Source of the DNA: Bradyrhizobium sp. CER78
GTDB taxonomy: Bacteria; Pseudomonadota; Alphaproteobacteria; Rhizobiales; Xanthobacteraceae
Direction: 5' to 3'
DNA: 64,000 nucleotides
Assembly: GCF_029846235.1 (NCBI RefSeq)
Contig: NZ_JARVWP010000006.1
Location: 124,001 to 188,000 of the forward strand
This document shows positions 16,247 to 25,862 of the stretch, piece by piece; positions within the stretch are counted from its first letter, which is position 1, and each line of letters starts with the position of its first letter. The notes beneath the pieces were generated by a model. It was not told the origin of the DNA and made no database searches. It saw nothing but the letters and a program-made list of their open reading frames with translations. Both the position numbers and the translations under genes were made by a program.

Positions 16247-17647
16247 ATGAGCAGCATTACGGCGGATGGGCGCGCCGCGCCTATGGTCAACGATGCCGAC
16301 AGCGACGTCGGCCCGCTCGAACAGAAACATCTGCAATACGCCAACTACCGCGCCGTCGCCGGCAGCGCCGAGCTCACGAAGACCCATTGGCACATCGCCA
16401 CCGCCAACGCGCTCGGCTGGGGCTTCGACGGCATGGACGGCGTGATCTTCGCGCTGATCTCGCCGATGGTGATCAAGGACTTTGCGCTGACCCTGCCGGA
16501 GTATCGCTCCGGCATGCAGATCGCGCTGTTCGTCGGCATCGCCGGGCTCTATTTCTGGCCGTGGCTCGCCGACCGCTACGGCCGCCGCACGCTGCTCGCC
16601 GTCAACATCGCGCTGTTCTCGCTGCTGATGCCGGTGGCGGCGCTGTCGCCGACCTTCGCGGTGTTCGTAATCGCGCGCTCGCTGCTGTTCTTCGCGCTCA
16701 ACGGCGAATGGTCGCTCGGCTCGATGCTGGTGGCGGAGACCTGGCCGGCGCGGTTGCGCGGCCGCGTCATCAGCATCACCCGCTCGGCATGGTGCCTGGG
16801 CGCCACGCTCGCCGGCGCGATCACCGGCCTCGTCGCCGCCAATTTCGGCTGGCGCATCGCCGTGATGGTGCCCGGTGCGATCGCGCTGCTCGCGATCTAT
16901 ATCCGCTCCACCTGCCCGGAATCGCCCTATTGGGTACGATCGCAGGACCGCAAGCGGCGCATCTCGGAGACGCTGGCGCGCGGCGGCACGGTCAGCGACG
17001 ACGACCGCAACTGGTTCACCAAGGCCAAGTCTGTCGGCATCAGCCAGGTGTTCATGCCCGACGTGCTGCCCTCAACCTTGGTCGCGTTGTTCGTCGCCTG
17101 TGCCTCGACCTGCATCTACGGCACGGTCGGCGCCTGGATGCCGCTTTATCTGTCGACCGAGAAGCACTGGTCGACCGCCGAATACAGCCTGTTCTACGTG
17201 TTCTACGGCCTGTGCGGGTTCGTTGGCCTGTGCGTCGTCGGCTGGCTGATCGACAAGATCGGCCGCCGCCGCACCTTCATAATCACCCTGATCGAGGGCA
17301 CGATCTTCATGACGCTCTGGGTCTATTCCGAAGACCGCGTCCTGCTGTGGACGTTCGGGCTTCTCTGGTGTCTCGGCTTCCTCGGCTTCTGGGGCCCGAG
17401 CACGACACTGACCGCGGAAATCTTCCCGACCCGGATTCGGGGCGCTGCCAACGGCGTGGTCTGGGCGATCGCCTATTTCGTCGGCTTCGTGCTGTTCCCC
17501 TTCGTCTCGATCGCGCTCCAGCAGCACACCGGCTCGTTCGCGCTGGCGTTCCTCTGCATCCCCGTGCTGATGATCGCGATGGCGATCGGGGTGTTCCTGT
17601 TCGTGCCGGAGCATACCGGCAAGGAGCTGAACGAGATCAGCGAGTGA
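16247..17647 (+). CDS. MFS transporter, sugar/aromatic-acid porter type
   Basis: 466 residues from ATG 16247 (GTG 16232 and ATG 16238 are in frame upstream; GGGG nine bases before 16247 favours it). A long N-terminal tail precedes about 12 membrane segments. 'LADRYGRRTLL' after helix 2 and 'LIDKIGRRRTFI' after helix 8 are the paired D-x-x-GRR loops of the MFS, and 'FPTRIRGAANG' and 'PEHTGKEL' occur as in the sugar-porter/organic acid branch. Substrate is unknown. It stands alone with a repeat downstream. Confidence 0.88.
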   Translation: MSSITADGRAAPMVNDADSDVGPLEQKHLQYANYRAVAGSAELTKTHWHIATANALGWGFDGMDGVIFALISPMVIKDFALTLPEYRSGMQIALFVGIAGLYFWPWLADRYGRRTLLAVNIALFSLLMPVAALSPTFAVFVIARSLLFFALNGEWSLGSMLVAETWPARLRGRVISITRSAWCLGATLAGAITGLVAANFGWRIAVMVPGAIALLAIYIRSTCPESPYWVRSQDRKRRISETLARGGTVSDDDRNWFTKAKSVGISQVFMPDVLPSTLVALFVACASTCIYGTVGAWMPLYLSTEKHWSTAEYSLFYVFYGLCGFVGLCVVGWLIDKIGRRRTFIITLIEGTIFMTLWVYSEDRVLLWTFGLLWCLGFLGFWGPSTTLTAEIFPTRIRGAANGVVWAIAYFVGFVLFPFVSIALQQHTGSFALAFLCIPVLMIAMAIGVFLFVPEHTGKELNEISE

Positions 17648-17651
17648 GCTT

Positions 17652-17736
17652 GTAGGGTGGGTTAGCGAAGCGTAACCCACCTCTTCTCCCGCCGCGGAGC
17701 AAATGGTGGGTTGCGCCTTCGGCTAACCCACCCTAC
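17652..17736. repeat. Palindromic repeat at convergent junction
   Basis: Arms GTAGGGTGGGTTAGC (17652-17666) and GCTAACCCACCCTAC (17722-17736) are perfect inverted repeats, with inner GTAACCCACC and GGTGGGTTGC also complementary. It separates the MFS and SDR genes. Confidence 0.9.
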
Positions 17737-17749
17737 GCGTCGGCTTTCT

Positions 17750-18511
17750 CTAATCCCTGTTCGCGGGCGTCTGGATGAATCCTCGATTATGCGTCGGGCT
17801 GATCAGGATCTCGTTCATGCAGACCCGCGCCGGCATGCTGGCGACGAAGGCGATGGTGCGGCCGCAATCCTCGGGCTGCAGCATCTTGGCCTGCTCGGCT
17901 TCGCTCGGCACCACCGGCCGCTGCTTCAGGATCGGGGTCGCGACCTCGCCCGGCGACAGGCAGCAGGCGCGCAGGCCGTTGACGCATTCATCCATGTTGA
18001 AGGAATGGGTCAACGCCAGCACCGCATGCTTGGTCGTGGTGTAGGCCGGGCCCGGCATCTTCGAGACGTGACGGCCGGCCCAGGAGGCGACGTTGATGAT
18101 GCAGCCATCCTGCTGCTTGCGCATCGTCGGCAGCACCGCGCGCATGCAGTAGAGCACGCCGTTGAGGTTGACCTCGACCAGCTTGTCCCAGCCTTCCAGT
18201 TCCATGTCGGCCCAGCTGCGCTTCGGCACATTGATGCCGGCGCTGTTGACCAGGAGGTCGATGCGGCCGTGCTTGGCGACGATCGTCTCGGCCGCCTTGT
18301 TGACGTCGGCCTTGTTGCTGACGTCGAGCGGGATCGCCTCGGCCTTGCCGCCCTTTTTCGTAATGTTGGCCACCACGCGGTCCAGCTCTTCCTTGCGGCG
18401 GCCGGAAATCACCACCGTCCAGCCGTCCGCAGCCAGGAATTCCGCCCCGGATTCACCGATTCCCGTTCCACCGCCGGTGACCCAGGCCACGCGTTTCCCA
18501 TTATTTATCAT
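17750..18511 (-). CDS. Short-chain dehydrogenase/reductase
   Basis: 253 residues from the ATG at 18509-18511. 'VTGGGTGIGES' is the TGxxxGIG cofactor loop and YTTTK supplies the catalytic Tyr and Lys. 'NSAGINVP' is the structural NAG-type motif, and the catalytic Ser lies in 'INVASWAG'. It is a classical cytoplasmic NAD(P)-dependent SDR; the substrate is unknown. It is divergent from matB with 88 bases between starts, so shared regulation is possible. Confidence 0.9.
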   Translation of the reverse strand: MINNGKRVAWVTGGGTGIGESGAEFLAADGWTVVISGRRKEELDRVVANITKKGGKAEAIPLDVSNKADVNKAAETIVAKHGRIDLLVNSAGINVPKRSWADMELEGWDKLVEVNLNGVLYCMRAVLPTMRKQQDGCIINVASWAGRHVSKMPGPAYTTTKHAVLALTHSFNMDECVNGLRACCLSPGEVATPILKQRPVVPSEAEQAKMLQPEDCGRTIAFVASMPARVCMNEILISPTHNRGFIQTPANRD

Positions 18512-18599
18512 GCAAACCGTCTCCGTTGCTTTCCGAAGGGCGTTTTTGCTAATCCAGCCAGACCTTTCCGGCTCTTTTTCGCCCTTCGGGGGATGTTGC

Positions 18600-20114
18600 A
18601 TGAACACGACCACCAACGCCAACCTGTTTTCCCGGCTGTTCGACGGCCTCGACGATCCCAACCGGCTCGCGATCGAGCAGCTCGACGGCAGCCGCATCTC
18701 CTACGGCGATTTGATCGCGCGCGCAGGGCAGATGGCGAATGTGCTGGTTGAGCGCGGCGTCAGGCCGGGCGACCGGGTCGCGGCACAGACCGAGAAGTCG
18801 GTCTCGGCGCTGGTGCTCTATCTCGCCACGGTGCGCGCCGGCGGCGTCTATCTGCCGCTCAACACCGCCTATACGCTGAACGAGCTCGAATACTTCATTA
18901 CTGACGCCGAGCCGTCGCTGGTGGTCTGCGATCCCGCCAAGCTCGACGGCATCAAGGCGATCGCCGCCAAGGTCGAGACGCTCGATGCAAGCGGCAAGGG
19001 CTCGCTGACCGAAGCTGCCGACAAGGCGGCGAAGGAATTCGCCACCGTGCCGCGGGCAAACAACGATCTCGCCGCGATCCTCTACACCTCTGGCACCACC
19101 GGCCGCTCCAAGGGCGCGATGCTGTCGCACGACAATCTCGCCTCGAACTCGTATTCGCTGGTCGACTACTGGCGCTTCACCGACAAGGACGTGCTGATCC
19201 ACGCGCTGCCGATCTATCACACCCACGGCCTGTTCGTGGCGAGCAACGTGACGCTGTTTGCGCGCGCCTCGATGATCTTCCTGCCGAAGTTCGATCCGGA
19301 CGCGATCCTCAAGCTGATGGCCCGCGCCACCGTGATGATGGGCGTGCCGACCTTCTACACCCGCCTGTTGCAGAACCCCGGCCTGAACAAGGATGCTACC
19401 AAACATATGCGGCTGTTCATCTCGGGCTCCGCGCCGCTGCTCGCCGACACCCACCGCGAGTGGTCGGCGCGCACCGGACACGCCGTGCTCGAGCGCTACG
19501 GCATGACTGAAACCAACATGAATACCTCGAACCCCTATGACGGCGACCGCGTGCCCGGCGCGGTCGGCTTCGCGCTGCCAGGCGTCACGGTGCGGGTCAC
19601 CGATCCCGAAACCGGCAAGGAGCTGGCGCGGGAGACGATCGGCATGATCGAGGTCAAGGGCCCGAACGTGTTCCAGGGCTACTGGCGGATGCCGGAGAAG
19701 ACCAAGTCCGAATTCCGCGGCGACGGCTTCTTCATCACCGGCGACCTCGGCAAGATCGACGACAAGGGCTACGTCCACATCCTCGGCCGCGGCAAGGATC
19801 TCGTGATCTCCGGCGGCTTCAACGTCTATCCAAAGGAGATCGAGAGCGAGATCGACGCCATGCCCGGCGTGATCGAGTCGGCCGTGATCGGCGTGCCGCA
19901 TGCCGATTTTGGCGAAGGCGTCACCGCCGTGCTGGTCTGCAGCAAGGGCGCCGATGTCAGCGAGGCCTCGGTGCTGAAGGCGCTCGACGGACGGCTCGCC
20001 AAATTCAAGATGCCCAAGCGAGTGTTCGTCGTCGACGAATTGCCGCGCAATGCGATGGGCAAGGTGCAGAAGAACATTCTGCGGGATACGTATAAGGATA
20101 TCTACGCGAAGTAG
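18600..20114 (+). CDS. matB: Malonyl-CoA synthetase
   Basis: 504 residues from ATG 18600 with GGGG upstream, the length of rhizobial MatB; a longer frame starting at 18162 overlaps the divergent gene and is rejected. 'ILYTSGTTGRSKGAML' is the AMP-binding P-loop, and 'ERYGMTETNMNTSNPYDG' matches the malonate-specific branch of ANL enzymes. 'SGGFNVYPKEIESEID' is the A8 hinge region and PRNAMGKVQKN gives the catalytic lysine. It makes malonyl-CoA from malonate, ATP and CoA in the cytoplasm. MatB is usually next to matC or matA; neither is visible here. Confidence 0.93.
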   Translation: MNTTTNANLFSRLFDGLDDPNRLAIEQLDGSRISYGDLIARAGQMANVLVERGVRPGDRVAAQTEKSVSALVLYLATVRAGGVYLPLNTAYTLNELEYFITDAEPSLVVCDPAKLDGIKAIAAKVETLDASGKGSLTEAADKAAKEFATVPRANNDLAAILYTSGTTGRSKGAMLSHDNLASNSYSLVDYWRFTDKDVLIHALPIYHTHGLFVASNVTLFARASMIFLPKFDPDAILKLMARATVMMGVPTFYTRLLQNPGLNKDATKHMRLFISGSAPLLADTHREWSARTGHAVLERYGMTETNMNTSNPYDGDRVPGAVGFALPGVTVRVTDPETGKELARETIGMIEVKGPNVFQGYWRMPEKTKSEFRGDGFFITGDLGKIDDKGYVHILGRGKDLVISGGFNVYPKEIESEIDAMPGVIESAVIGVPHADFGEGVTAVLVCSKGADVSEASVLKALDGRLAKFKMPKRVFVVDELPRNAMGKVQKNILRDTYKDIYAK

Positions 20115-20122
20115 CTCAGCTT

Positions 20123-20209
20123 CGTAGCCCGGATGGAGCGAAGCGAAATCCGGGACCAGCCTATCCTGCAAAGAACCCCCGGATTCCGCTTCGCTCCATC
20201 CGGGCTACG
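20123..20209. repeat. Palindromic repeat, 'GTAGCCCGGATG' family, copy 1
   Basis: Ends 20123-20145 and 20187-20209 are perfect 23-base inverted repeats. An inner GAAATCCGGG and CCCCGGATT arm pair follows. It fills the convergent gap between matB and the TauE/SafE gene. Relatives lie at 36651 and 48618. Confidence 0.9.
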
Positions 20210-20211
20210 CA

Positions 20212-21069
20212 TTAATGCCCGCCGACGAGGCTGATCACAAACCGCCCACCGACGATGAAGAGATAAGCCCCGAACGCCACCTCGAGCGCCCGCTTCGACA
20301 GCGCGTGCGCGACCTTGACGCCGAGCGGCGCGGTGACGAGCGTAGTCGGCATCACCAAGAGCGCACCAATCAGCGAGACGTAGCCGAGCGCGAACGGCAG
20401 CTGCAATGCGGCGACGTCCGGAAAGCGCGCGGCGGCGGGCCAGCCGGCATAGACGTAACCCAGCGCGCCGGGGATCGAGATCAGCACGGCGAGCGCGGAC
20501 GAGGTCGCGACTGCCTGATGGATCGGCCGGCCGTAGAAGGTCATCAGCAAATTGGCGAACAGGCCGCCACCGATGCCCATCAGCGTCGACAGCAGGCCGA
20601 CGAAGAAACCATAGACGCGCATCAGAAAACCCTTCGGCACGTCGTCGCCGAACTTCCAGGTCTCGCGCGCCAATAGCAGCCGCGCCGCCGCCGACCAGGC
20701 CACCATCACGAACACGATCTTGAACAGCCGCTCCGGCGCGAACCGCGCGGTGACGCTGCCGGCGGCGACGCCGATCATGATCGGCAGCCACCAGCGCTTC
20801 AGGATCTCCATGTCGACGGCGCCGCGCCGATAATGGGCGCGGAACGAGCTCAGCGAGGTCGGGATGATGATCGCAAGCGAGGTGCCGATGCAGAGCGGCA
20901 TCCGCACCTCGAGCGGGACGCCGGCGAGACGGAAGCACTCGTAGAACACCGGCACCAGGATCGCGCCGCCGCCGATCCCGAACAGGCCGGCGAGAAAGCC
21001 GGACAGCGCACCGACCGCGACCAGCAGCAGCGCAAGCTCGAGCAATTCCTTGGGGTCGAGGCCGGCCAT
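20212..21069 (-). CDS. TauE/SafE family sulfite/anion exporter
   Basis: 285 residues from the ATG at 21067-21069, with GAAGGA four to five bases upstream; a GTG at 21126 gives a longer alternative. There are about eight membrane segments. Two 'GIGGG' motifs (in 'LFGIGGGAILVPVFY' and 'LMGIGGGLFANLL') mark the two repeats of the TauE/SafE family (PF01925), known for export of sulfite, sulfoacetate and related anions. The divergent LysR gene is its likely regulator. Confidence 0.9.
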   Translation of the reverse strand: MAGLDPKELLELALLLVAVGALSGFLAGLFGIGGGAILVPVFYECFRLAGVPLEVRMPLCIGTSLAIIIPTSLSSFRAHYRRGAVDMEILKRWWLPIMIGVAAGSVTARFAPERLFKIVFVMVAWSAAARLLLARETWKFGDDVPKGFLMRVYGFFVGLLSTLMGIGGGLFANLLMTFYGRPIHQAVATSSALAVLISIPGALGYVYAGWPAAARFPDVAALQLPFALGYVSLIGALLVMPTTLVTAPLGVKVAHALSKRALEVAFGAYLFIVGGRFVISLVGGH

Positions 21070-21235
21070 CATGTCCTTCGCGCAGTGTTCGGCGGGCGGT
21101 CGCAGCACATGCATGGCTTTGCCCACGCCCTGGCGCCGTCTTCAGTTGGTGTGCGGAGAGCAATAGCCCCTTTTGGGATTCGGGAGTATCTATGCTCTTA
21201 AGCAGGCTCTGTTGCGAAATGCGGAAGGATCGAGC

Positions 21236-22156
21236 TTGGACCAGCTTGCGGCGATGGCAGCGTTTGTCCGCGCGGTCGAGACCGGCAGCCTGTCGGCGGC
21301 GGCGCGGTCGCTGCCGAGCTCGCTGACCTCGGTCAGCCGTCAGATCAGCGCGCTCGAACAGCATTTCGGCACCCGCCTGCTGCTGCGCACCACGCGCCAG
21401 CTCGCGCCGACCGACGACGGCCGGATTCTCTACGAGCGCGCGAAATCGATTCTTGGCGAGGTGAAGGAGATCGAGGCGGCATTGGCGCGGGACCCGCATC
21501 AGCCGTCGGGCCGGATTCGGCTGAGTTCACCGAGCCTGGTCGGGCGGCTGGTGATCGCGCCGATGCTGGTCGAGTTTCTGCGCCGCTATCCGGCAATCTC
21601 CGTCGACCTGCTGTTGATCGACCGCACGGTCGACATGGTCGAGGAGGATATCCATCTCGCTGTCCGCATCGGCCGCTTGCGCGACTCGCAGCTCGTCACG
21701 CGCAAGCTCACCGACCTGCAGATGATCGTGTGCGCGGCGCCGGACTATCTGGCGCGGCGCGGCGAACCGCAGACGCCGCACGATCTTGCTGATCATGACT
21801 GCCTGGTGTTTTCCGATTCGCCCGGCAGTGCCGCGTGGCGTTTTGCCGACGGCTCGAAGACGGGTCGCAAATTCCGCATATCCGGTCGGCTCTGGATGAA
21901 TAGCCTCGACGCACTGGTTGCTGCGGCGCGGGATGGTGCGGGCATCGTCCGCGTGCCGTCCTGGCAGGTGCAGTCCGATCTCGCGAGCGGCCGGCTGCGA
22001 CGGCTACTGTTGGATCATGAGCCGGCCCCGACGCCGCTGCATCTCATGCTTCAGCCGTCGCGTCTCGCATCGCCTAAGATCAGGGCATTTGTCGATTATC
22101 TGGTGGAACAGTGGGGCAAGATCGACGCCTTTCGGGCCCCGTCAGCGGTGAGTTGA
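21236..22156 (+). CDS. LysR family transcriptional regulator
   Basis: 306 residues starting at TTG 21236, supported by GGAAGGA about seven bases upstream and by the family-typical opening 'DQLAAMAAFVRAVETGSLS'. The winged-helix DNA-binding domain covers about 1-60 (with 'SRQISALEQHFGTRLLLRTTR'-type recognition helix, split at the key residues), and a LysR substrate domain follows from about 88. It is divergent from the TauE/SafE permease, the usual arrangement of a LysR regulator and its target. The inducer is unknown. Confidence 0.92.
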   Translation: MDQLAAMAAFVRAVETGSLSAAARSLPSSLTSVSRQISALEQHFGTRLLLRTTRQLAPTDDGRILYERAKSILGEVKEIEAALARDPHQPSGRIRLSSPSLVGRLVIAPMLVEFLRRYPAISVDLLLIDRTVDMVEEDIHLAVRIGRLRDSQLVTRKLTDLQMIVCAAPDYLARRGEPQTPHDLADHDCLVFSDSPGSAAWRFADGSKTGRKFRISGRLWMNSLDALVAAARDGAGIVRVPSWQVQSDLASGRLRRLLLDHEPAPTPLHLMLQPSRLASPKIRAFVDYLVEQWGKIDAFRAPSAVS

Positions 22157-22214
22157 TCGTGGCAGCAGCCATCGAGAATTTTGATTCACTTCTTGGTTCA
22201 CTCGACCTTGCATC

Positions 22215-22224
22215 TGGTATACCA
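22215..22224. promoter_or_regulatory. Perfect palindrome TGGTATACCA upstream of sdhC
   Basis: TGGTATACCA is self-complementary and resembles FCD/FadR-subgroup GntR operators, known as TGGTATACCA-like sites. It sits about 160 bases before sdhC, in the 228-base gap after the LysR gene. No GntR gene is visible in the window. Confidence 0.5.
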
Positions 22225-22384
22225 CGCTGCGGATCAACCAGAATTCGGCAAAGCTAGTAATGAACTTCGGTTCGACCGAAGGCTATTTGGCCGTTGCGCG
22301 GGCTGATCCTAGTCCGTAAATAGAACTCCTCTACCGCGTTCCCCGATGGGCCGGGCGCGGTCCCTCACATCATAAAGCCCGCCG

Positions 22385-22783
22385 ATGACCGCCAGGATCG
22401 AACGACCGCTTTCACCCCATTTGCAGACTTATCGGTGGACGCTGACGATGGCGCTGTCCATCGTCCACCGCGCCACGGGTTTGGCCCTCTATTTCGGCAC
22501 CCTGCTGCTGGCCTGGTGGCTGATCGCCGCCGCCTCCGGCCCCACCGCCTACGCCAACGTGCAGGCCTTCACCGGCAGCGCGATCGGCAAGCTGATCGTG
22601 TTCGGCTACACATGGGCGCTGATGCACCATCTGTGCAGCGGCATCCGGCATTTCGTCTGGGACCTCGGCTACGGCTTCAAGGCCAATGAGCGCGAAGCCC
22701 TGACCTGGGGCGCACTGGTCGCCGGCATCGCGCTGACCGTGCTGATCTGGATCATTGCCTACGCTGTTGGAGGTGGACGATGA
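22385..22783 (+). CDS. sdhC: Succinate dehydrogenase cytochrome b556 subunit
   Basis: 132 residues. 'RPLSPHLQTYRW' near the start and 'SIVHRATGLAL' give the SdhC signature, and 'HHLCSGIRHFVWD' supplies the heme-ligand histidine. Three membrane segments follow in order. It anchors SdhAB and carries heme b and the quinone site. First gene of sdhCDAB; it overlaps sdhD by four bases (ATGA), implying translational coupling. Confidence 0.96.
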   Translation: MTARIERPLSPHLQTYRWTLTMALSIVHRATGLALYFGTLLLAWWLIAAASGPTAYANVQAFTGSAIGKLIVFGYTWALMHHLCSGIRHFVWDLGYGFKANEREALTWGALVAGIALTVLIWIIAYAVGGGR

Positions 22784-23172
22784 GCGGCCCCTCCTCGATG
22801 CGCACGCCGCTGGCGCGCGTCCGCAATCTCGGCGCCTCGCATTCCGGGACCTCCGATTTCTGGCGCCAGCGCCTCACCGCGGTCGCGATGACGCTGCTGA
22901 TCGTCCCGGTGGTCGTCGTGGTGATCATGCTGATCGGCCGCAACCATGCCGGCGCAGCGCAAATCCTCGGCTCGATCCCGATCGCCATCATCCTGCTACT
23001 CTTCATCATCGCCAGCACCTGGCACATGAAGATCGGCATGCAGGTCGTGATCGAAGACTACATCCACAATGAGAAGTTGAAGATCGCCAGCGTGATGGCC
23101 AACAACTTCTTCTGCGTCGCGGTCGCATTGGCCTCGATCTACGCAATCCTCAAATTGTCGTCGGGAGTTTGA
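22780..23172 (+). CDS. sdhD: Succinate dehydrogenase membrane anchor subunit
   Basis: 130 residues starting inside the sdhC stop (ATGA overlap). 'RVRNLGASHSGTSDFWRQRLTAVA' split at its conserved S-WRQRLTA core is typical of alphaproteobacterial SdhD; three membrane segments follow. 'HMKIGMQVVIEDYIHNEKLK' contains the conserved heme/quinone-region histidine and acid residues. With SdhC it forms the membrane part of complex II. sdhA follows after three bases. Confidence 0.95.
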   Translation: MSGPSSMRTPLARVRNLGASHSGTSDFWRQRLTAVAMTLLIVPVVVVVIMLIGRNHAGAAQILGSIPIAIILLLFIIASTWHMKIGMQVVIEDYIHNEKLKIASVMANNFFCVAVALASIYAILKLSSGV

Positions 23173-23175
23173 CCC

Positions 23176-25014
23176 ATGGCCGGTGAAGGAAACGGCAAGG
23201 CCACCAATGGCGGCCCGGCCACGAACGGCAAGGCCTACCCGATCCAGGACCACACCTACGACGTCGTCGTGGTCGGCGCCGGCGGCGCGGGCCTGCGCGC
23301 CGTGGTCGGCTGCTCGGAAGCGGGGCTGCGCACCGCCTGCATCACCAAGGTGTTCCCGACCCGCTCGCACACGGTTGCTGCGCAGGGCGGCATCTCGGCT
23401 TCGCTCGGCAACATGCATCAAGACGACTGGCGCTGGCACATGTACGACACCGTGAAGGGGTCGGACTGGCTCGGCGACCAGGACGCGATCGAATACATGG
23501 TGCGCAACGCGCCCGACGCGGTCTACGAGCTCGAACATTGGGGCGTGCCGTTCTCGCGTACCGAAGACGGCAAGATTTATCAGCGCCCGTTCGGCGGCAT
23601 GACCATGGACTACGGCAAGGGCCAGGCGCAGCGCACCTGCGCCGCCGCCGACCGCACCGGTCACGCCATGCTGCACACGATGTATGGCCAGTCGCTGCGC
23701 CACTCGGCCGAGTTCTTCATCGAATTCTTCGCCATCGACCTGATCATGGACGACCAGGGCGTCTGCCGCGGTGTGATCGCGCTCAAGCTCGATGACGGCA
23801 CGCTGCATCGCTTCCGCGCCCAGACCACGATCCTGGCGACCGGCGGCTATGGCCGCGCCTACGCCTCCTGCACCTCGGCGCACACCTGCACCGGCGACGG
23901 CGGCGGCATGGTGCTGCGTGCCGGCCTGCCGCTGCAGGACATGGAGTTCGTCCAGTTCCATCCGACCGGCATCTACGGCTCGGGCTGTCTCGTCACGGAG
24001 GGTGCCCGCGGCGAGGGCGGCTACCTCGTCAACTCCGAGGGCGAGCGCTTCATGGAGCGCTACGCGCCGTCGGCCAAGGACCTCGCCTCGCGCGACGTCG
24101 TCTCGCGCGCGATGACGATCGAGATCCGGGAAGGCCGCGGCGTCGGCAAGAAGAAGGATCACATCTTCCTGCACCTCGATCATCTCGATCCGAAGGTGCT
24201 GCACGAGCGGCTGCCGGGCATCTCCGAATCGGCGAAGATCTTCGCCAATGTCGACGTCACCCGCGAGCCGATCCCGATCGTGCCGACCGTGCACTACAAC
24301 ATGGGCGGCATCGCCACCAACTATCACGCCGAGGTGCTGACCAAGCGCAACGGCGACGACAATTCGGTGGTGCCGGGCCTGATGGCGATCGGCGAAGCGG
24401 CCTGCGTCTCGGTGCATGGCGCCAACCGCCTCGGCTCCAACTCGCTGATCGACCTCGTGGTGTTCGGCCGCGCCGCCGCGCTACGGCTGGCCGACAAGCT
24501 GACCGCGAACGCCAAGCAGCCGGAGCTGCCGAAGGATTCGGCCGACCTCGCGCTCGGCCGGCTTGATCACTTCCGTCACGCCTCCGGCGGCACGCCGACC
24601 GCGAAGCTGCGCGACAGCATGCAGCATGTGATGCAGAACAATTGCGCGGTGTTCCGCACCGGCGACGTGCTGCAGGAAGGCCAGAACCTGATCCACAAGG
24701 TCTATGGCGGCGTCGGCGACATCTCGGTCTCGGACCGCTCGCTGGTGTGGAATTCCGACCTGGTCGAGACGCTGGAATTCGACAATCTGATCGTGCAAGC
24801 GGTCGTGACGATGGATTCGGCGGCGAACCGCACCGAGAGCCGCGGCGCGCATGCCCGCGAGGACTTCCCGGACCGCAACGACAAGGACTGGATGAAACAC
24901 ACGCTGACCTGGATCGATCCGGCCGGCAAGACCGCGATCGAGTACCGTCCGGTGCACAGCTACACGATGACCAATGACGTGCAGTACATCCCGCCGAAGG
25001 CGCGGGTCTACTGA
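23176..25014 (+). CDS. sdhA: Succinate dehydrogenase flavoprotein subunit
   Basis: 612 residues, normal length. '[16 protein letters not shown]' is the FAD Rossmann loop, and H65 in [10 protein letters not shown] is the residue that carries FAD covalently in this family. Substrate and active-site motifs '[15 protein letters not shown]' and '[19 protein letters not shown]' are present. It oxidises succinate to fumarate, passing electrons to SdhB, in the TCA cycle on the cytoplasmic face of the membrane. Third gene of the operon. Confidence 0.98.
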   Translation: MAGEGNGKATNGGPATNGKAYPIQDHTYDVVVVGAGGAGLRAVVGCSEAGLRTACITKVFPTRSHTVAAQGGISASLGNMHQDDWRWHMYDTVKGSDWLGDQDAIEYMVRNAPDAVYELEHWGVPFSRTEDGKIYQRPFGGMTMDYGKGQAQRTCAAADRTGHAMLHTMYGQSLRHSAEFFIEFFAIDLIMDDQGVCRGVIALKLDDGTLHRFRAQTTILATGGYGRAYASCTSAHTCTGDGGGMVLRAGLPLQDMEFVQFHPTGIYGSGCLVTEGARGEGGYLVNSEGERFMERYAPSAKDLASRDVVSRAMTIEIREGRGVGKKKDHIFLHLDHLDPKVLHERLPGISESAKIFANVDVTREPIPIVPTVHYNMGGIATNYHAEVLTKRNGDDNSVVPGLMAIGEAACVSVHGANRLGSNSLIDLVVFGRAAALRLADKLTANAKQPELPKDSADLALGRLDHFRHASGGTPTAKLRDSMQHVMQNNCAVFRTGDVLQEGQNLIHKVYGGVGDISVSDRSLVWNSDLVETLEFDNLIVQAVVTMDSAANRTESRGAHAREDFPDRNDKDWMKHTLTWIDPAGKTAIEYRPVHSYTMTNDVQYIPPKARVY

Positions 25015-25032
25015 GAACGAAGGCGAGCAAGC

Positions 25033-25818
25033 ATGGTTGAATTCGCACTTCCGAAGAATTCGAAGATTTCCGGCGGCAAGACCTGGCCGAAGCCGGCCGG
25101 CGCTACCGAGACCCGCGAATTCCGGGTGTATCGCTGGAACCCGGACGACGGCAAGAATCCGAGTGTCGACACCTACTATGTCGACACCCATGATTGCGGT
25201 CCGATGGTGCTCGACGGCCTGATCTGGATCAAGAACCACGTCGACCCGACGCTGACCTTCCGCCGCTCCTGCCGCGAAGGCGTCTGCGGCTCCTGCGCGA
25301 TGAACATCGACGGCCAGAACACGCTGGCCTGCACCAAGTCGATGCACGACGTCGGCGCGGGCGGCGCGGTGAAGGTCAATCCGCTGCCGCACCAGCCGGT
25401 CGTGAAGGACCTGGTCCCCGACCTCACCAATTTCTACGCCCAGTATGCCTCGATCGAGCCGTGGCTGAAGACCACGACGCCGACGCCGCAGAAGGAGTGG
25501 AGGCAGAGCCACGAGGACCGCGAGAAGCTCGACGGTCTCTACGAGTGCATCCTGTGCGCCTGCTGCTCGACCTCGTGCCCGAGCTACTGGTGGAACAGCG
25601 AACGCTTCCTCGGCCCGGCCGCGCTGCTGCAGGCAACGCGCTGGGTCACCGATTCCCGCGACGAGGCGACCGGCGAGCGGCTCGACAATCTCGAGGATCC
25701 GTTCCGCCTCTATCGCTGCCACACCATCATGAACTGCGCCAAGGCCTGCCCGAAGGGACTCAATCCCTCCGAAGCGATCGCCGAGCTCAAGTTCAAGATG
25801 GTGGAACGCCAGATCTGA
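25033..25818 (+). CDS. sdhB: Succinate dehydrogenase iron-sulfur subunit
   Basis: 261 residues. CREGVCGSC plus a later Cys bind the [2Fe-2S] centre, and the C-terminal half has [12 protein letters not shown] and [12 protein letters not shown] for the [4Fe-4S] and [3Fe-4S] centres. It moves electrons from SdhA to quinone at SdhCD. Starts 18 bases after sdhA. The last gene of sdhCDAB; a large hairpin follows. Confidence 0.98.
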   Translation: MVEFALPKNSKISGGKTWPKPAGATETREFRVYRWNPDDGKNPSVDTYYVDTHDCGPMVLDGLIWIKNHVDPTLTFRRSCREGVCGSCAMNIDGQNTLACTKSMHDVGAGGAVKVNPLPHQPVVKDLVPDLTNFYAQYASIEPWLKTTTPTPQKEWRQSHEDREKLDGLYECILCACCSTSCPSYWWNSERFLGPAALLQATRWVTDSRDEATGERLDNLEDPFRLYRCHTIMNCAKACPKGLNPSEAIAELKFKMVERQI

Positions 25819-25832
25819 TCCGACGCGGCCGC

Positions 25833-25862
25833 GGCTGGCGCTGATGGTATCAGCGGCCAGCC
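25833..25862. terminator. Hairpin at the sdhB/PatZ-like convergent junction
   Basis: GGCTGGCGCTGAT (25833-25845) pairs with ATCAGCGGCCAGCC (25849-25862), with one bulge. It sits 15 bases after the sdhB stop and overlaps the last codons and stop of the convergent gene. No U-tract, so termination is inferred from position only. Confidence 0.45.

Noticed and set aside
18549..20171. 540-residue minus-strand frame
   Set aside because: Antisense shadow of matB.
22157..22384. tRNA or small RNA gene before sdhC
   Set aside because: A GGTTCGAC string resembles a T-loop, but no cloverleaf can be folded around it.
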